Assembly (NCBI GenBank): GCA_947380905.1
Contig: CANCSS010000001.1
Location: forward strand, 1-64,000
Reading direction: 5' to 3'
Length of the DNA: 64,000 nt
DNA from: Chitinophagaceae bacterium
GTDB taxonomy: Bacteria; Bacteroidota; Bacteroidia; Chitinophagales; Chitinophagaceae
Made by a program: the position numbers and the translations under genes. Positions 1-7,943 of this stretch are shown here, one piece after another. The notes beneath the pieces were generated by a model that worked only from the letters and a program-made list of their open reading frames with translations, was not told where the DNA came from and did not search any database. The number at the start of each line of letters is the position of its first letter. The stretch's first letter is position 1.

Positions 1-52
1 CATTATTAGGATCATTTTTCTTAGTAGTAGTTTTAGTAGTATTCTTTTTCAT
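1..52 (-). CDS. 5' end of an unknown gene cut by the window edge
   Basis: An ATG on the minus strand at position 52 opens a frame that runs off the left edge. The visible 17 residues are MKKNTTKTTTKKNDPNN, rich in Lys, Thr and Asn, with no hydrophobic segment. It lies 14 bases downstream of the stop of the 67-633 gene on the same strand, so the two may be co-transcribed. Nothing can be said about function; the start is only inferred from the open frame. Confidence 0.4.
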   Translation of the reverse strand, partial: MKKNTTKTTTKKNDPNN

Positions 53-66
53 AAAAAATTCTATTT

Positions 67-633
67 TTAATATAGATAGATGTTCTCAGTAATTGAATTG
101 GGGTATAATTCATTCAACCTTGTATTTAAGAATTCAAAATCTAAAGCAGAAAAATCAATACCACTGGTACGATCCATAAAAAATATATTTTTTGATTTTG
201 AAATTTCCTCATTAAGTCTAACAATGTTTAATAATAAGTTTGATGAAATTTCATTATGATTAGTATCGATAAGTGCATCAATATTTCTTGGCATAAAAAT
301 TAATTTATTATGAAACAAGCATACTGCTGGTTCATTTGAATTGTCAATTAAATCAAAGTAGGAATCTTTCAGAGCATACCAATTTTCATATCTATTATAA
401 GCATGAACTATATGCGTTAATTCATCGTTTGCAAACTCTATGGAAACTGCATCATATAAAAAGCTTCCTGCCAAAAGTCCAGAGCTTCCAACAGCAACAA
501 GGGTGAAACTTGTAGCTAAATCCCCATAATTGTTGTTATTACTAAATCTAGACATATTGGCCCAGCCATCTTTTAAAATATCGTCATGACTAATGCCTAA
601 ATGATTACCGATTGACTGTTTATGAATTTTCAT
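67..633 (-). CDS. Hypothetical protein
   Basis: A 188-residue protein I do not recognise. It is mostly polar, with one weakly hydrophobic glycine/serine-rich stretch around residues 42-62 (SFTLVAVGSSGLLAGSFLYD) that is short for a membrane span. There is no signal peptide and there are no cysteine clusters. It is transcribed divergently from the peptidase-like gene at 811, with 177 bases between them. The partial gene at the left edge follows 14 bases downstream of its stop. It is the leftmost complete gene of the island cargo; no function is proposed. Confidence 0.55.
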   Translation of the reverse strand: MKIHKQSIGNHLGISHDDILKDGWANMSRFSNNNNYGDLATSFTLVAVGSSGLLAGSFLYDAVSIEFANDELTHIVHAYNRYENWYALKDSYFDLIDNSNEPAVCLFHNKLIFMPRNIDALIDTNHNEISSNLLLNIVRLNEEISKSKNIFFMDRTSGIDFSALDFEFLNTRLNELYPNSITENIYLY

Positions 634-810
634 AGATTAAGATTTGATTACAATTTAATATTTTTTAGATTAAGATTTCTTTCAAAAACAAATATACCAA
701 TTATTTTGGTTTTTAATTATTATTTTTTATTTTTGTTTATAAATTGACCAAATTAAAAAGCATATATACTTTAAAAGTTATTGTTTTTAAGTATAATAAA
801 TTGAAAATCA

Positions 811-1320
811 ATGAATAAGGACTTAACAATATTTTTACTCATATGCTGGATAGCATTTTGCCTAGTCAATCTAATAGAAGGTATTTACGATGATATCAAG
901 GAAAACAAGATCAAATTAAATTGTACTTACTCAAAATTAATTCTAGAGGTATTATACTACTGTGCACCTGTATATAAACAACATAACATAAAATACTACC
1001 CCTTATATCAGGTATCTAAATCTACTTCAAAACCAAACAGATTAGGATGTTATATTTTAGAAAAGAAAAAAATTGTGATCTATGTAAATAATTATGAAGG
1101 GTCAGAATCAGAAAGAATAAAAGGTATAATTCACTGTATTCTCCATGAAATAGACCACCATATAACTCACTTAAAAAATCCAGATTTTAAAAATTACGAG
1201 GTCTACACAAAAAATGTCGGCTACTCTTCCAATATTTTTGAAATTTCCGCGAACCGTTTCGCTGATTTAAAACTAAATGATTGTATTAAACAATTAAAAC
1301 AAAAAGGAATATTATCATAA
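811..1320 (+). CDS. Membrane-anchored HExxH zinc-peptidase-like protein
   Basis: A 169-residue protein. Residues 5-23 form one hydrophobic N-terminal segment. The soluble part carries HEIDH at 112-116, a zinc-peptidase HExxH motif, followed by FEISANRF at 143-150, whose Glu144 fits a third zinc ligand. That second motif resembles the E-x-x-A-N-x-F-A element of ImmA/IrrE-type peptidases, which cleave repressors on mobile elements. A chromosomal membrane housekeeping protease is the alternative. The stop is 15 bases before the J-domain gene at 1336, so the two probably form an operon. Peptidase activity is an inference from the motif; the substrate is unknown. Confidence 0.6.
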   Translation: MNKDLTIFLLICWIAFCLVNLIEGIYDDIKENKIKLNCTYSKLILEVLYYCAPVYKQHNIKYYPLYQVSKSTSKPNRLGCYILEKKKIVIYVNNYEGSESERIKGIIHCILHEIDHHITHLKNPDFKNYEVYTKNVGYSSNIFEISANRFADLKLNDCIKQLKQKGILS

Positions 1321-1335
1321 CAATTAAAATAACAA

Positions 1336-1785
1336 ATGATAGATTATTATAAAATACTAGAAATAAAGCCTAATGCTACTGCCGAGGCAATTAAAAAATC
1401 TTATAGAAGATTATCAAAGTTGTATCATCCAGATATAAATCCAAGAGGTACCGAACAATTTAAAAATATCAATGAGGCTAATAGTGTTTTATCTGATTCA
1501 GAAAAAAGAATAGTATATGATATTAAATATAAGGCAGCATTTAGTAAAAGCCAGGATAATAATACCTCTAATCAAACTAAACCAAAGGCAAATAGCACTA
1601 CAAATAATACAAATGTAAAAGCAAAAGCAAATACAAACACCAGTAGCTTTACCAAAACTTATACTTCTAATAATGGGGTACAAAGTACAATCATTGTGAA
1701 TGGAGTAAAAATTAATGTAACAGGAAATAATACAACTGTAAATGTTGTGAATGGGAAGGTTATTATAGAAACAAAGAATTATTAA
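1336..1785 (+). CDS. Short J-domain (DnaJ-like) protein
   Basis: A 149-residue protein. Residues 2-63 form a J domain: the YYKILEI opening, a basic helix II (KKSYRRLSKLY) and the invariant HPD at 31-33, which stimulates the ATPase of an Hsp70 partner. No Gly/Phe region, zinc-finger domain or DnaJ C-terminal domain follows. Residues 75-110 are an Asn/Thr/Lys-rich linker, and the last 36 residues are alternating Val/Asn/Thr strands (VNGVKINVTGNNTTVNVVNG) that may form a small beta domain. This is a specialised co-chaperone, not housekeeping DnaJ. It lies directly downstream of the HExxH gene. Confidence 0.8.
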   Translation: MIDYYKILEIKPNATAEAIKKSYRRLSKLYHPDINPRGTEQFKNINEANSVLSDSEKRIVYDIKYKAAFSKSQDNNTSNQTKPKANSTTNNTNVKAKANTNTSSFTKTYTSNNGVQSTIIVNGVKINVTGNNTTVNVVNGKVIIETKNY

Positions 1786-1832
1786 ATAATATTTAATCCG
1801 ATTAGTAATTTATCTTAAACAATAATTTTCAC

Positions 1833-1840
1833 TATCTTTG
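1833..1840 (+). promoter_or_regulatory. Bacteroidota -7 promoter box (TATCTTTG)
   Basis: TATCTTTG matches the Bacteroidota sigma-A -7 consensus TAnnTTTG exactly. Transcription would begin about 5-8 bases downstream, around 1845-1848, at the 5' edge of the structured leader at 1841-1916. No clear -33 TTTG box is visible 19 bases upstream, so the match rests on the -7 box and its placement. Confidence 0.5.
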
Positions 1841-1916
1841 TCCCATCATCAAGAAGCCTAAATGGCTAGCAACCGAGAGAGTTACCCTCCACGGTGCTGG
1901 AATTAGATGAGGACAA
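1841..1916 (+). promoter_or_regulatory. Structured leader RNA, SAM-clan-like riboswitch candidate
   Basis: The leader of the 1991 gene can fold as a closed multi-branch element. TCCCATC (1841-1847) pairs with GATGAGGA (1907-1914) as the closing stem with one bulge; AGCC-TAAAT-GGCT forms a small hairpin; and ACCG (1872-1875) pairs with CGGT around an internal arm containing GAG/CTC. The ordered blocks ATCAAGAAG, AGCAACC, GGTGCT and GATGAG resemble the conserved core of SAM-I/SAM-IV-clan riboswitches, especially the compact SAM-I/IV variants that lack P4. It begins at a TAnnTTTG promoter and ends 75 bases before the start codon. The fold is hand-drawn, and ligand identity is by resemblance only. 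Confidence 0.45.
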
Positions 1917-1990
1917 TTACAGTCAAAATAAAACGTAATTCCCTTTCAATTTTTTCTTGGTGTGATTTTTAACCTTAAAAACCACCTACC

Positions 1991-2431
1991 ATGGACAAGA
2001 AAACAATTACCCTACAGCTTTTTATGAAAAACGGCGGCCCTCAGCCCGAAACCTGGGACCCAGAAGCCATTAACAAGTACTTTATTGGCAATTTCTCTAA
2101 ACAATGGGCTATATGCAATGGGTATCTTCCCACCTACCTTGGCTACGAAAATGGCGTAATTAGGTTCAAATTGATCACAGATCCCCGAATTACGGGCATT
2201 TATTGGATTAGCCTATGTAATTATATAGCCAATCAGTATAAGTCCAAGGTTGGGCTATTAAAGCATGCGACAAATTTCGATGTAGAGCACTTTATGGCAA
2301 ATGACATCATAGGGTTTAATATAGAGGCCGACAACCCCGAAAAATTGAAAGAATATGATGCTAGGCTTAAGGCCTCCTATGCGACTTTATCTGAAAATCC
2401 CAATTTGCTGCATAAAGGGAGGATTAGGTAG
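1991..2431 (+). CDS. Hypothetical protein downstream of the structured leader
   Basis: A 146-residue, probably cytoplasmic protein of unknown family. It has no signal peptide, membrane segment or metal motif. The composition is rich in aromatics (for example YFIGNFSKQWAICNGYLP around 30-47), which suggests a compact alpha/beta fold. Its start follows CCTACC; a purine-rich ribosome-binding site is absent, as usual in Bacteroidota. Codon use is visibly more GC-rich than in the flanking genes. If the upstream leader is a genuine SAM-type riboswitch, this gene would be expected to relate to methionine or SAM, but nothing in the protein shows that. Confidence 0.6.
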   Translation: MDKKTITLQLFMKNGGPQPETWDPEAINKYFIGNFSKQWAICNGYLPTYLGYENGVIRFKLITDPRITGIYWISLCNYIANQYKSKVGLLKHATNFDVEHFMANDIIGFNIEADNPEKLKEYDARLKASYATLSENPNLLHKGRIR

Positions 2432-2482
2432 ACCTATAGATAACATTACCCAAAATTCAATAATTAAGAAAATACTATAAAT

Positions 2483-2683
2483 GTGAAAAAACCTAAAATG
2501 AATAAAATGGTAGAAATATGTATGAGAAACAAAGCATTTAGAGAGAGCTACCAAAATAAGCCTCAAGAAACTGATACAGTTTCTGTGACATTCCTAAAGA
2601 ATAAGGAAGATAATACGAAGGATATTGAAATAGAGATGTTTATGGAATGGTTCTCAAATCAAAGATTTCCTGAAGAGGAGTAA
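2483..2683 (+). CDS. Small hypothetical protein
   Basis: A 66-residue, highly charged protein with an acidic C-terminus (FSNQRFPEEE). The frame opens with GTG at 2483; the ATG two bases earlier is followed at once by a stop, and the first in-frame ATG is at 2498 (MNKMVEICM), which would give 61 residues. It lies 51 bases after the 1991 gene and just before a frameshifted small frame (2708-2868) of similar size and charge. Function unknown. Confidence 0.45.
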   Translation: MKKPKMNKMVEICMRNKAFRESYQNKPQETDTVSVTFLKNKEDNTKDIEIEMFMEWFSNQRFPEEE

Positions 2684-2707
2684 TTTACCCTATAAATAAT
2701 AAATGAA

Positions 2708-2868
2708 ATGCAAGAAAAAAAGTAACTGATAAAACGCTGGAGCAATTAATAGCTTCTAATTGGGATGAATTAACCCTAGAGGAAAAGGCTTTAAGATCAG
2801 ATATAGAACGTCATCTAAATATGACTTGGGAAGATGCTTTGGCTTTATGTGAAATGTCACCTTTGTAA
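2708..2868 (+). pseudogene. Small ORF broken by a homopolymer frameshift
   Basis: ATG at 2708 gives MQEKK and then a stop. One added A in the run of seven A at 2715-2721 would join it to a clean 48-codon frame ending at the TAA at 2866-2868 (TDKTLEQLIASNWDELTLEE..., ending CEMSPL). The joined product would be a 53-residue acidic protein. The downstream frame has no ATG of its own until the NMTWED region. It is either a real single-base loss, a slippage-dependent gene or a homopolymer sequencing error. Confidence 0.4.
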
Positions 2869-2875
2869 AATTAAG

Positions 2876-3544
2876 CTACATTTTATAAAGTACATAGTGA
2901 AATGCTTTCTCTAATGTCTTTTCACCAATGCCTTCATAATTTGCTAAAGTAATCATTGAATTTACTTCGCCGTTTTGGATAATCTCAGATATTTTTCTTG
3001 CATATTGTAGTTGTATGCCTGTTTCAATTTTAATTGTCTTTTCTTCTAATGATAACCATTTTGCTTTAAATGAAGCAAACAAATCGTCTTGAGCATTTGG
3101 ATCATAGTCATAAATTTCAATATCAATTGGACATCTATTCAAATACTCGTCCATTAATAATTTAACTTCATTAGTGTCTAAACCACCATTGTGTGTTCCA
3201 AGTAAAGGAAAAGCAATTGAAGTGATACCTTTTATTTCGTAGGTATCGACAAATTTTTTTAAACCTTGTTCAATCCACTCCAACTTACTTGGATATTTCC
3301 AATGAAACTTTGTTGGAAAACTTAAAATCCAAGGTGCATTTTCTTGTTTTGCGTATAGCCACAATGAGCCAAGCCTGATTAGTTTGTTTTTACAATGCTC
3401 TTTGTACTCTAAATACATTTGTGGATACCTAAGTTTATGAACTAAGGCTATGCCCTTACCCATTACGCCAACACAGTTAACGGTGTTGACAAGAGTTTGA
3501 CATTTTGAATTATAAATATTACCGCTGATATATTTTAGGCTCAT
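2876..3544 (-). CDS. DarG-like macro-domain ADP-ribosyl-hydrolase (antitoxin candidate)
   Basis: A 222-residue protein. Residues 1-150 form a macro domain of the DarG type: NTVNCVGVMGKGIAL (20-34), FPTKFHWKYPSKLE (76-89) and IAFPLLGTHNGGLD (110-123). DarG removes the ADP-ribose that DarT puts on thymidine in single-stranded DNA. Lys79 in FPTK lies where the catalytic lysine of DarG is expected. The remaining 70 residues are a short helical tail, not the longer C-terminal domain of full DarG. The start overlaps the end of the DarT-fusion gene by 26 bases, so translation is probably coupled and toxin and antitoxin are made together. The domain call is firm; the antitoxin role follows from the partner gene. 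Confidence 0.85.
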   Translation of the reverse strand: MSLKYISGNIYNSKCQTLVNTVNCVGVMGKGIALVHKLRYPQMYLEYKEHCKNKLIRLGSLWLYAKQENAPWILSFPTKFHWKYPSKLEWIEQGLKKFVDTYEIKGITSIAFPLLGTHNGGLDTNEVKLLMDEYLNRCPIDIEIYDYDPNAQDDLFASFKAKWLSLEEKTIKIETGIQLQYARKISEIIQNGEVNSMITLANYEGIGEKTLEKAFHYVLYKM

Positions 3545-6500
3545 TTTTATGATTAAATTCTTTTTGTGTACCTAATATCCACTCTTGTTTATAATTTTCA
3601 ATTTCTTCGATAAAATAAAGTTTAAAATCTTGAAATGTTAACGGAAATACTAGTTTTTGATTAAAATATATCGTGTAATTAACATTATCAATTTTTATAA
3701 TTTCACCAGTTGAAACATTAGGAATAAAATTATCAAAGATTATTTTAAAATACCCATGTTGATTATAATTACTACTGATTTGCACCTCATCTTCTGTGAA
3801 ATCAATAAAAACTTTGTCGTTTTTACCTTCATAAATACTATTATCCACTTTCAATTTAAAATCATTTTTATTACTACCAGCCATTCGTTTAAATAATAGC
3901 ATATCATCTTCTTTCTCAAAAATTATTTCTAAACTATCCAAATCAAGCAATGAAACATCATTTAAAAACATTAATTCCTGTTGAGATGGATAACCTCTAG
4001 GGTTATCATTAAAATTTTTAAAGAGATCTTCATAGTTGAAAATATTTATCATATCTTTTAATTCTCCATATTTGGTATTATTGCGTTGCATATTCCCATT
4101 TGATAAATAAATATTATTTAATTTTCTATTTTTAAACAAAATTTCTTGTAAAGAAGTCTTGAAATAAATCATAATGGGGCATTTGGGGTATCCTAAATTA
4201 CGATACCTATCATCTTGGTTATTTTTAAATAGACCTTCATTGTAATGTTGAGTTGGAGTTTCTGTTCGAAAATAAAATCTTGCAAAATTTACTGGATCTT
4301 TTCGTGTTTGATAAGTTAATATACCTGAAGCATTTGATAATTGACTTGCAGACTTTCTTGATTTAATTTTATTATCATTTATGATTTTTACTGCATTATC
4401 TATATTTGTGAAATGAAAAACACAATTTTTCCATTTACTATCTTGTTCACTAATTTTAACGATAAAGTATAAAATTGGATCATTGGAAATAAAATTATTA
4501 ACTAAATCTAATAAATTTAAATCTTCTATTCGTTTATTATTTTTTAAATTATGCCAATTCCACAACTCGTAAAAATCTTGAATTAATTCTTTAGTGAAAA
4601 GTAAATTCGTGTTCGATGAAATCAAATTCCATTCTAAATGCTCTTTAAATTGATTTAATATCTGGTCGTCTAATAAAAGTTTACCCGATTCGCAAATAAA
4701 ATGCCAATTCCATTTATCCTCAAAACGTTTAATAAAAGCAATATCAGTATAATTGATTAGGGGATTTTCCGTAATACTATGCCAATCCCATTTGTTTTCA
4801 AACTTAGCAAGTAGTTCTTTGGTTGGAATTAAACCAGAATGTTTCGAAAGGTATTCCCAGTCTAAATCAAAATCTTTAGTTAATGTTAATAGCTCAATAT
4901 TAGGCACAAAAGTATTGTGACGGGAAACATTTTTCCAATTCCAAGGTTTAGATTTAGTACTTTCAATAAATTCAGAATTAAAATCAATATTGGAATCATT
5001 GGATAAATATTCCCAATCCCAATCTTTATCTAGTAATTGTAGAAACGTTTCATTTGTAAAATCAAACTTTTTTCGATGAGAGATAGCTTTCCAATTCCAG
5101 TTTTTGTTTTTTAGTTCAAGTATAAGTTCAATTGAAATTTCAGCTTTTTTATTTTCTGATAAAATTTGCCAATCCCAGTTTTTGTCTTTTGTTGAAAGAA
5201 TAAAGTTACTATCAATAATGATATCTTTCCTTTTTGAGAGTAACTCAAATTTAATTTTGGGAAACTGTTTTAAAATTTGTTCTAAATACTGTTTGTTGTC
5301 CCTTTTTTGCTTTAAAAGAAAACCACCAAACTCGGTTAAGTAATCCCAATCCCAATTTTCTCCTTTATACTTTTGTATTAATAGTCTCGTGTAATTTATA
5401 TTTCCGTTTTGAGATAAAACTTTCCAATCCCAGTTGTTGTCAAACTTTTGCAAGTAGCGGTCAATATTGCTAAACCATTCTTTGCCAGTATTCCAGCTCT
5501 TAGGATTAAATTTTTGTTGAATAGCATTACTTTCAGATAAAATAGACCAATTAATTTTTTTCTGGAAAAGGTTAAGTGTAGTAATGTCTGTTGGAAAAAA
5601 ATTATGATTTGAAATGTAATCCCAATCCCATTCAAATAAATCTAAGCTATGCGTTTCTTCAACAATAGGGAATAGTATTTCAAAAGGAAATTTAATAGTT
5701 AAGGCTCTCCAAATATCTTTACGTAATTCCATATTTACAAGAGATAAACAAACCGCAATTCTTGGAAGTTGTTTATCAATTGTAAGCTCATTTTCTATTG
5801 TAAACACCTCCGTAATCAGAAATTTCCAATCAATTAAACGAGCTAAATCCTCTAAATTGTCAAGAACTGTTTCTTTGGTAAGTTTTCGGGTTACAATTTT
5901 CCAATCCCATTTTTCAAACAAATCTATATCGTTAAAACTATCAAGAATATTCTCTTCTGTGCTATTCTCGGTAATGAAAGTCCAATCCCAAGGAAAATGG
6001 CTATTTTTAAAAATGTATTCTTGTTTTTCTTTTTGTGTTAGAGAAAACCAAAACTGAGATTGTTTTTCGTTGGTCGTTGCATTGTTAAACGCTTCTAAGT
6101 TTTTGTTCCAAAATGAAATATCAAAGGTTGATTGCGATAAAATTTCTGACCACAGTAGATTGTTTGAAAAAGAAAAATCGCCAACAAAAGCCCTTTCAAT
6201 AAAAAGCAGGTTGTCAATTAGATTCTTGTTTTTTGAAACCCCTTCCCAATTCCAAGAAAAATCAGGAAATTCTTCAATCAAACTGTAATCTGAAATTTGT
6301 TTACTTACATTTAAAAAGCCTATTTCTGTTGTTATACGACTATGATATTTTTCAAAACTTGTGTTATCCCATTCTACATTTTCGTTGTTATCAAAACCTT
6401 TGATGTATACTTTACTTTCCCACTGTATCAAATTTAGCTGTTCATAGAAATCAATTAGGCTTGTTGTCCAAAGATATTTTTGGTGAGCAACAACGAAGTT

Positions 6501-7943
6501 GTCGGGCAAATACTTTTTTAAGAGTGACTTAAAATATTCTTCCTTCAAGCATTTAGCAATTATTTCAGCGTTATTGAAAAAGCGATTTAAAACAATATGC
6601 CAATCTAATTTACTTGCAAATGCTGAAATATTTTTGTGAAGAAAATCAAGGTTGATTTCTTCTGAAATATATCGCCAATTCCAATTTTTTGAAATGAGGG
6701 TATCAAGTTTATCCTTGTATTTGATAAATATATTTTTGAAAACTACATTTTTGCTAACTGTTATTTCGTAGAAATCCCAAGCGAAATCTTCAATGTTTTC
6801 TTCAATAAATTTATCAGGTAGATTTTTCGACAAATAATTCCAGTCCCAAGCACAGTCTGTAAGTGCAGGATTAGAAAGTAGCGATATTACAAACTCTGTT
6901 TCTTTGTAAGAAAGTTCTTCAAAATCCCAATTGTATTTTTCAATGTGTTCATTTATAAAATTATCGTCAAATCTCTCTGTTAACTTACTCCAGTTCCAAT
7001 ATTCAGAATATAGATGAATTACTGATTTTATACTTTTAACAGGTGCTTTTTCGGAAATGTAACTCCAAACACTACCATCTCCATATTCAAGAAATAGTTT
7101 GAAAATATTATTATCGTTCCAATCTGTTTTCGGATTCTCTGCAAGTTCTTTCCAATTCCATAAGTCAATATATGTTTCAATGTCTTTTACACTAATTGAA
7201 TTATTCTCTGAAAGAATGTGATGATACATTCCTCTCCGTATCAACTTGCTTTTAAGTTCTTCATTTTCGGGCAAATCAATTAGTAATTGAATATCGGGTT
7301 TGTTTATCTCTCCTTTGTAAATGGTAAGTTGAAATGAATTGTCAATTTCAAAAGGTTCACATTCTAATGAAATGCTCTTGTACCTAATGTATTGATCCGT
7401 TTGGTACAACTCAATAATTTCGCCTTTATAAATGTCGCTACCAAAAATCTGTAATTGAAGTTTTTGCTTTAATTGAGGATTGTCAAATATTTCATTTTTG
7501 ATTTCTCTTTCGTGAGATAGACTATTTTCTATGTCGAACAGACTTTTGAATGAAAAATCTAAACTTTCACCAGTGGCAGTTTGGTTTTCTAATAGTTCGG
7601 TTGCTGCAAAATAATACTTGTATTTTAATTTGCTTTGTAGAGCATCTTGACCAAAATCAGTTAGAAGGATTACTTCTTTGTCTATTTCAATTAAATTATA
7701 TTCTGTAAGCCCTTTCAGATAAATGTTGAATATATCTGATTCTGCCAGGTCTTGTAAATTAAAACCTAATAGATAACATAATTCTGAAAATTCAATATTA
7801 TTCCCTTTCGCATTGATGATTGAACAAAATATCTCGTCAATTACATTGATGTCAATAGCCTTTCTGTACCTTATTTTGTAAGAAGAAGATTTAACCGTCC
7901 ATTCAAATGGAAATGATGAATATGTTTTTTTAATGCTGCCCAT
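3519..7943 (-). CDS. Giant winged-helix / NWDW-repeat solenoid / DarT-like ADP-ribosyltransferase fusion
   Basis: A 1474-residue protein. Residues about 30-110 look like a winged helix (KGLTEYNLIEI, ILLTDFGQDAL). Residues about 255-1150 hold some 25 degenerate repeats built on W-[ND]-W-x-x-[LI]-[ST]. Residues 1174-1355 form a DarT-like (DUF4433) DNA ADP-ribosyltransferase: HFTNIDNAVKII at 1177, the RFYFRTETPTQHYNEG block at 1222-1237, and QQELMF, whose Glu1323 fits the catalytic glutamate. DarT normally stands alone at about 200 residues and modifies thymidine in single-stranded DNA. A beta-rich tail of about 110 residues follows. The gene overlaps the upstream helicase by 14 bases and the downstream macro-domain gene by 26. 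The solenoid is inferred to be a sensor or scaffold; its target is unknown. Confidence 0.8.
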   Translation of the reverse strand: MGSIKKTYSSFPFEWTVKSSSYKIRYRKAIDINVIDEIFCSIINAKGNNIEFSELCYLLGFNLQDLAESDIFNIYLKGLTEYNLIEIDKEVILLTDFGQDALQSKLKYKYYFAATELLENQTATGESLDFSFKSLFDIENSLSHEREIKNEIFDNPQLKQKLQLQIFGSDIYKGEIIELYQTDQYIRYKSISLECEPFEIDNSFQLTIYKGEINKPDIQLLIDLPENEELKSKLIRRGMYHHILSENNSISVKDIETYIDLWNWKELAENPKTDWNDNNIFKLFLEYGDGSVWSYISEKAPVKSIKSVIHLYSEYWNWSKLTERFDDNFINEHIEKYNWDFEELSYKETEFVISLLSNPALTDCAWDWNYLSKNLPDKFIEENIEDFAWDFYEITVSKNVVFKNIFIKYKDKLDTLISKNWNWRYISEEINLDFLHKNISAFASKLDWHIVLNRFFNNAEIIAKCLKEEYFKSLLKKYLPDNFVVAHQKYLWTTSLIDFYEQLNLIQWESKVYIKGFDNNENVEWDNTSFEKYHSRITTEIGFLNVSKQISDYSLIEEFPDFSWNWEGVSKNKNLIDNLLFIERAFVGDFSFSNNLLWSEILSQSTFDISFWNKNLEAFNNATTNEKQSQFWFSLTQKEKQEYIFKNSHFPWDWTFITENSTEENILDSFNDIDLFEKWDWKIVTRKLTKETVLDNLEDLARLIDWKFLITEVFTIENELTIDKQLPRIAVCLSLVNMELRKDIWRALTIKFPFEILFPIVEETHSLDLFEWDWDYISNHNFFPTDITTLNLFQKKINWSILSESNAIQQKFNPKSWNTGKEWFSNIDRYLQKFDNNWDWKVLSQNGNINYTRLLIQKYKGENWDWDYLTEFGGFLLKQKRDNKQYLEQILKQFPKIKFELLSKRKDIIIDSNFILSTKDKNWDWQILSENKKAEISIELILELKNKNWNWKAISHRKKFDFTNETFLQLLDKDWDWEYLSNDSNIDFNSEFIESTKSKPWNWKNVSRHNTFVPNIELLTLTKDFDLDWEYLSKHSGLIPTKELLAKFENKWDWHSITENPLINYTDIAFIKRFEDKWNWHFICESGKLLLDDQILNQFKEHLEWNLISSNTNLLFTKELIQDFYELWNWHNLKNNKRIEDLNLLDLVNNFISNDPILYFIVKISEQDSKWKNCVFHFTNIDNAVKIINDNKIKSRKSASQLSNASGILTYQTRKDPVNFARFYFRTETPTQHYNEGLFKNNQDDRYRNLGYPKCPIMIYFKTSLQEILFKNRKLNNIYLSNGNMQRNNTKYGELKDMINIFNYEDLFKNFNDNPRGYPSQQELMFLNDVSLLDLDSLEIIFEKEDDMLLFKRMAGSNKNDFKLKVDNSIYEGKNDKVFIDFTEDEVQISSNYNQHGYFKIIFDNFIPNVSTGEIIKIDNVNYTIYFNQKLVFPLTFQDFKLYFIEEIENYKQEWILGTQKEFNHKNEPKIYQR
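4494..7181 (-). repeat. Tandem NWDW coding repeats (about 25 units)
   Basis: Inside the DarT fusion, residues about 255-1150 repeat roughly every 25-40 residues around the core W-[ND]-W-[KDERH]-x-[LIV]-[ST], often followed by E/K-N and a helical segment. Examples are NWDWKVLSQN, NWDWDYLTEF, NWDWQILSEN, PWNWKNVSRH and KWNWHFICES. On the plus strand this appears as recurring CCAATTCCA and CCAATCCCA blocks. The units are divergent in DNA, so this is an old protein solenoid and not a recent tandem duplication. Confidence 0.85.

Noticed and set aside
4494-7181. Regular CCAATCCCA/CCAATTCCA blocks that look like a CRISPR or minisatellite
   Set aside because: They are the coding strand complement of the NWDW protein repeats in an intact 1474-codon frame; spacing is irregular and there are no unique spacers.
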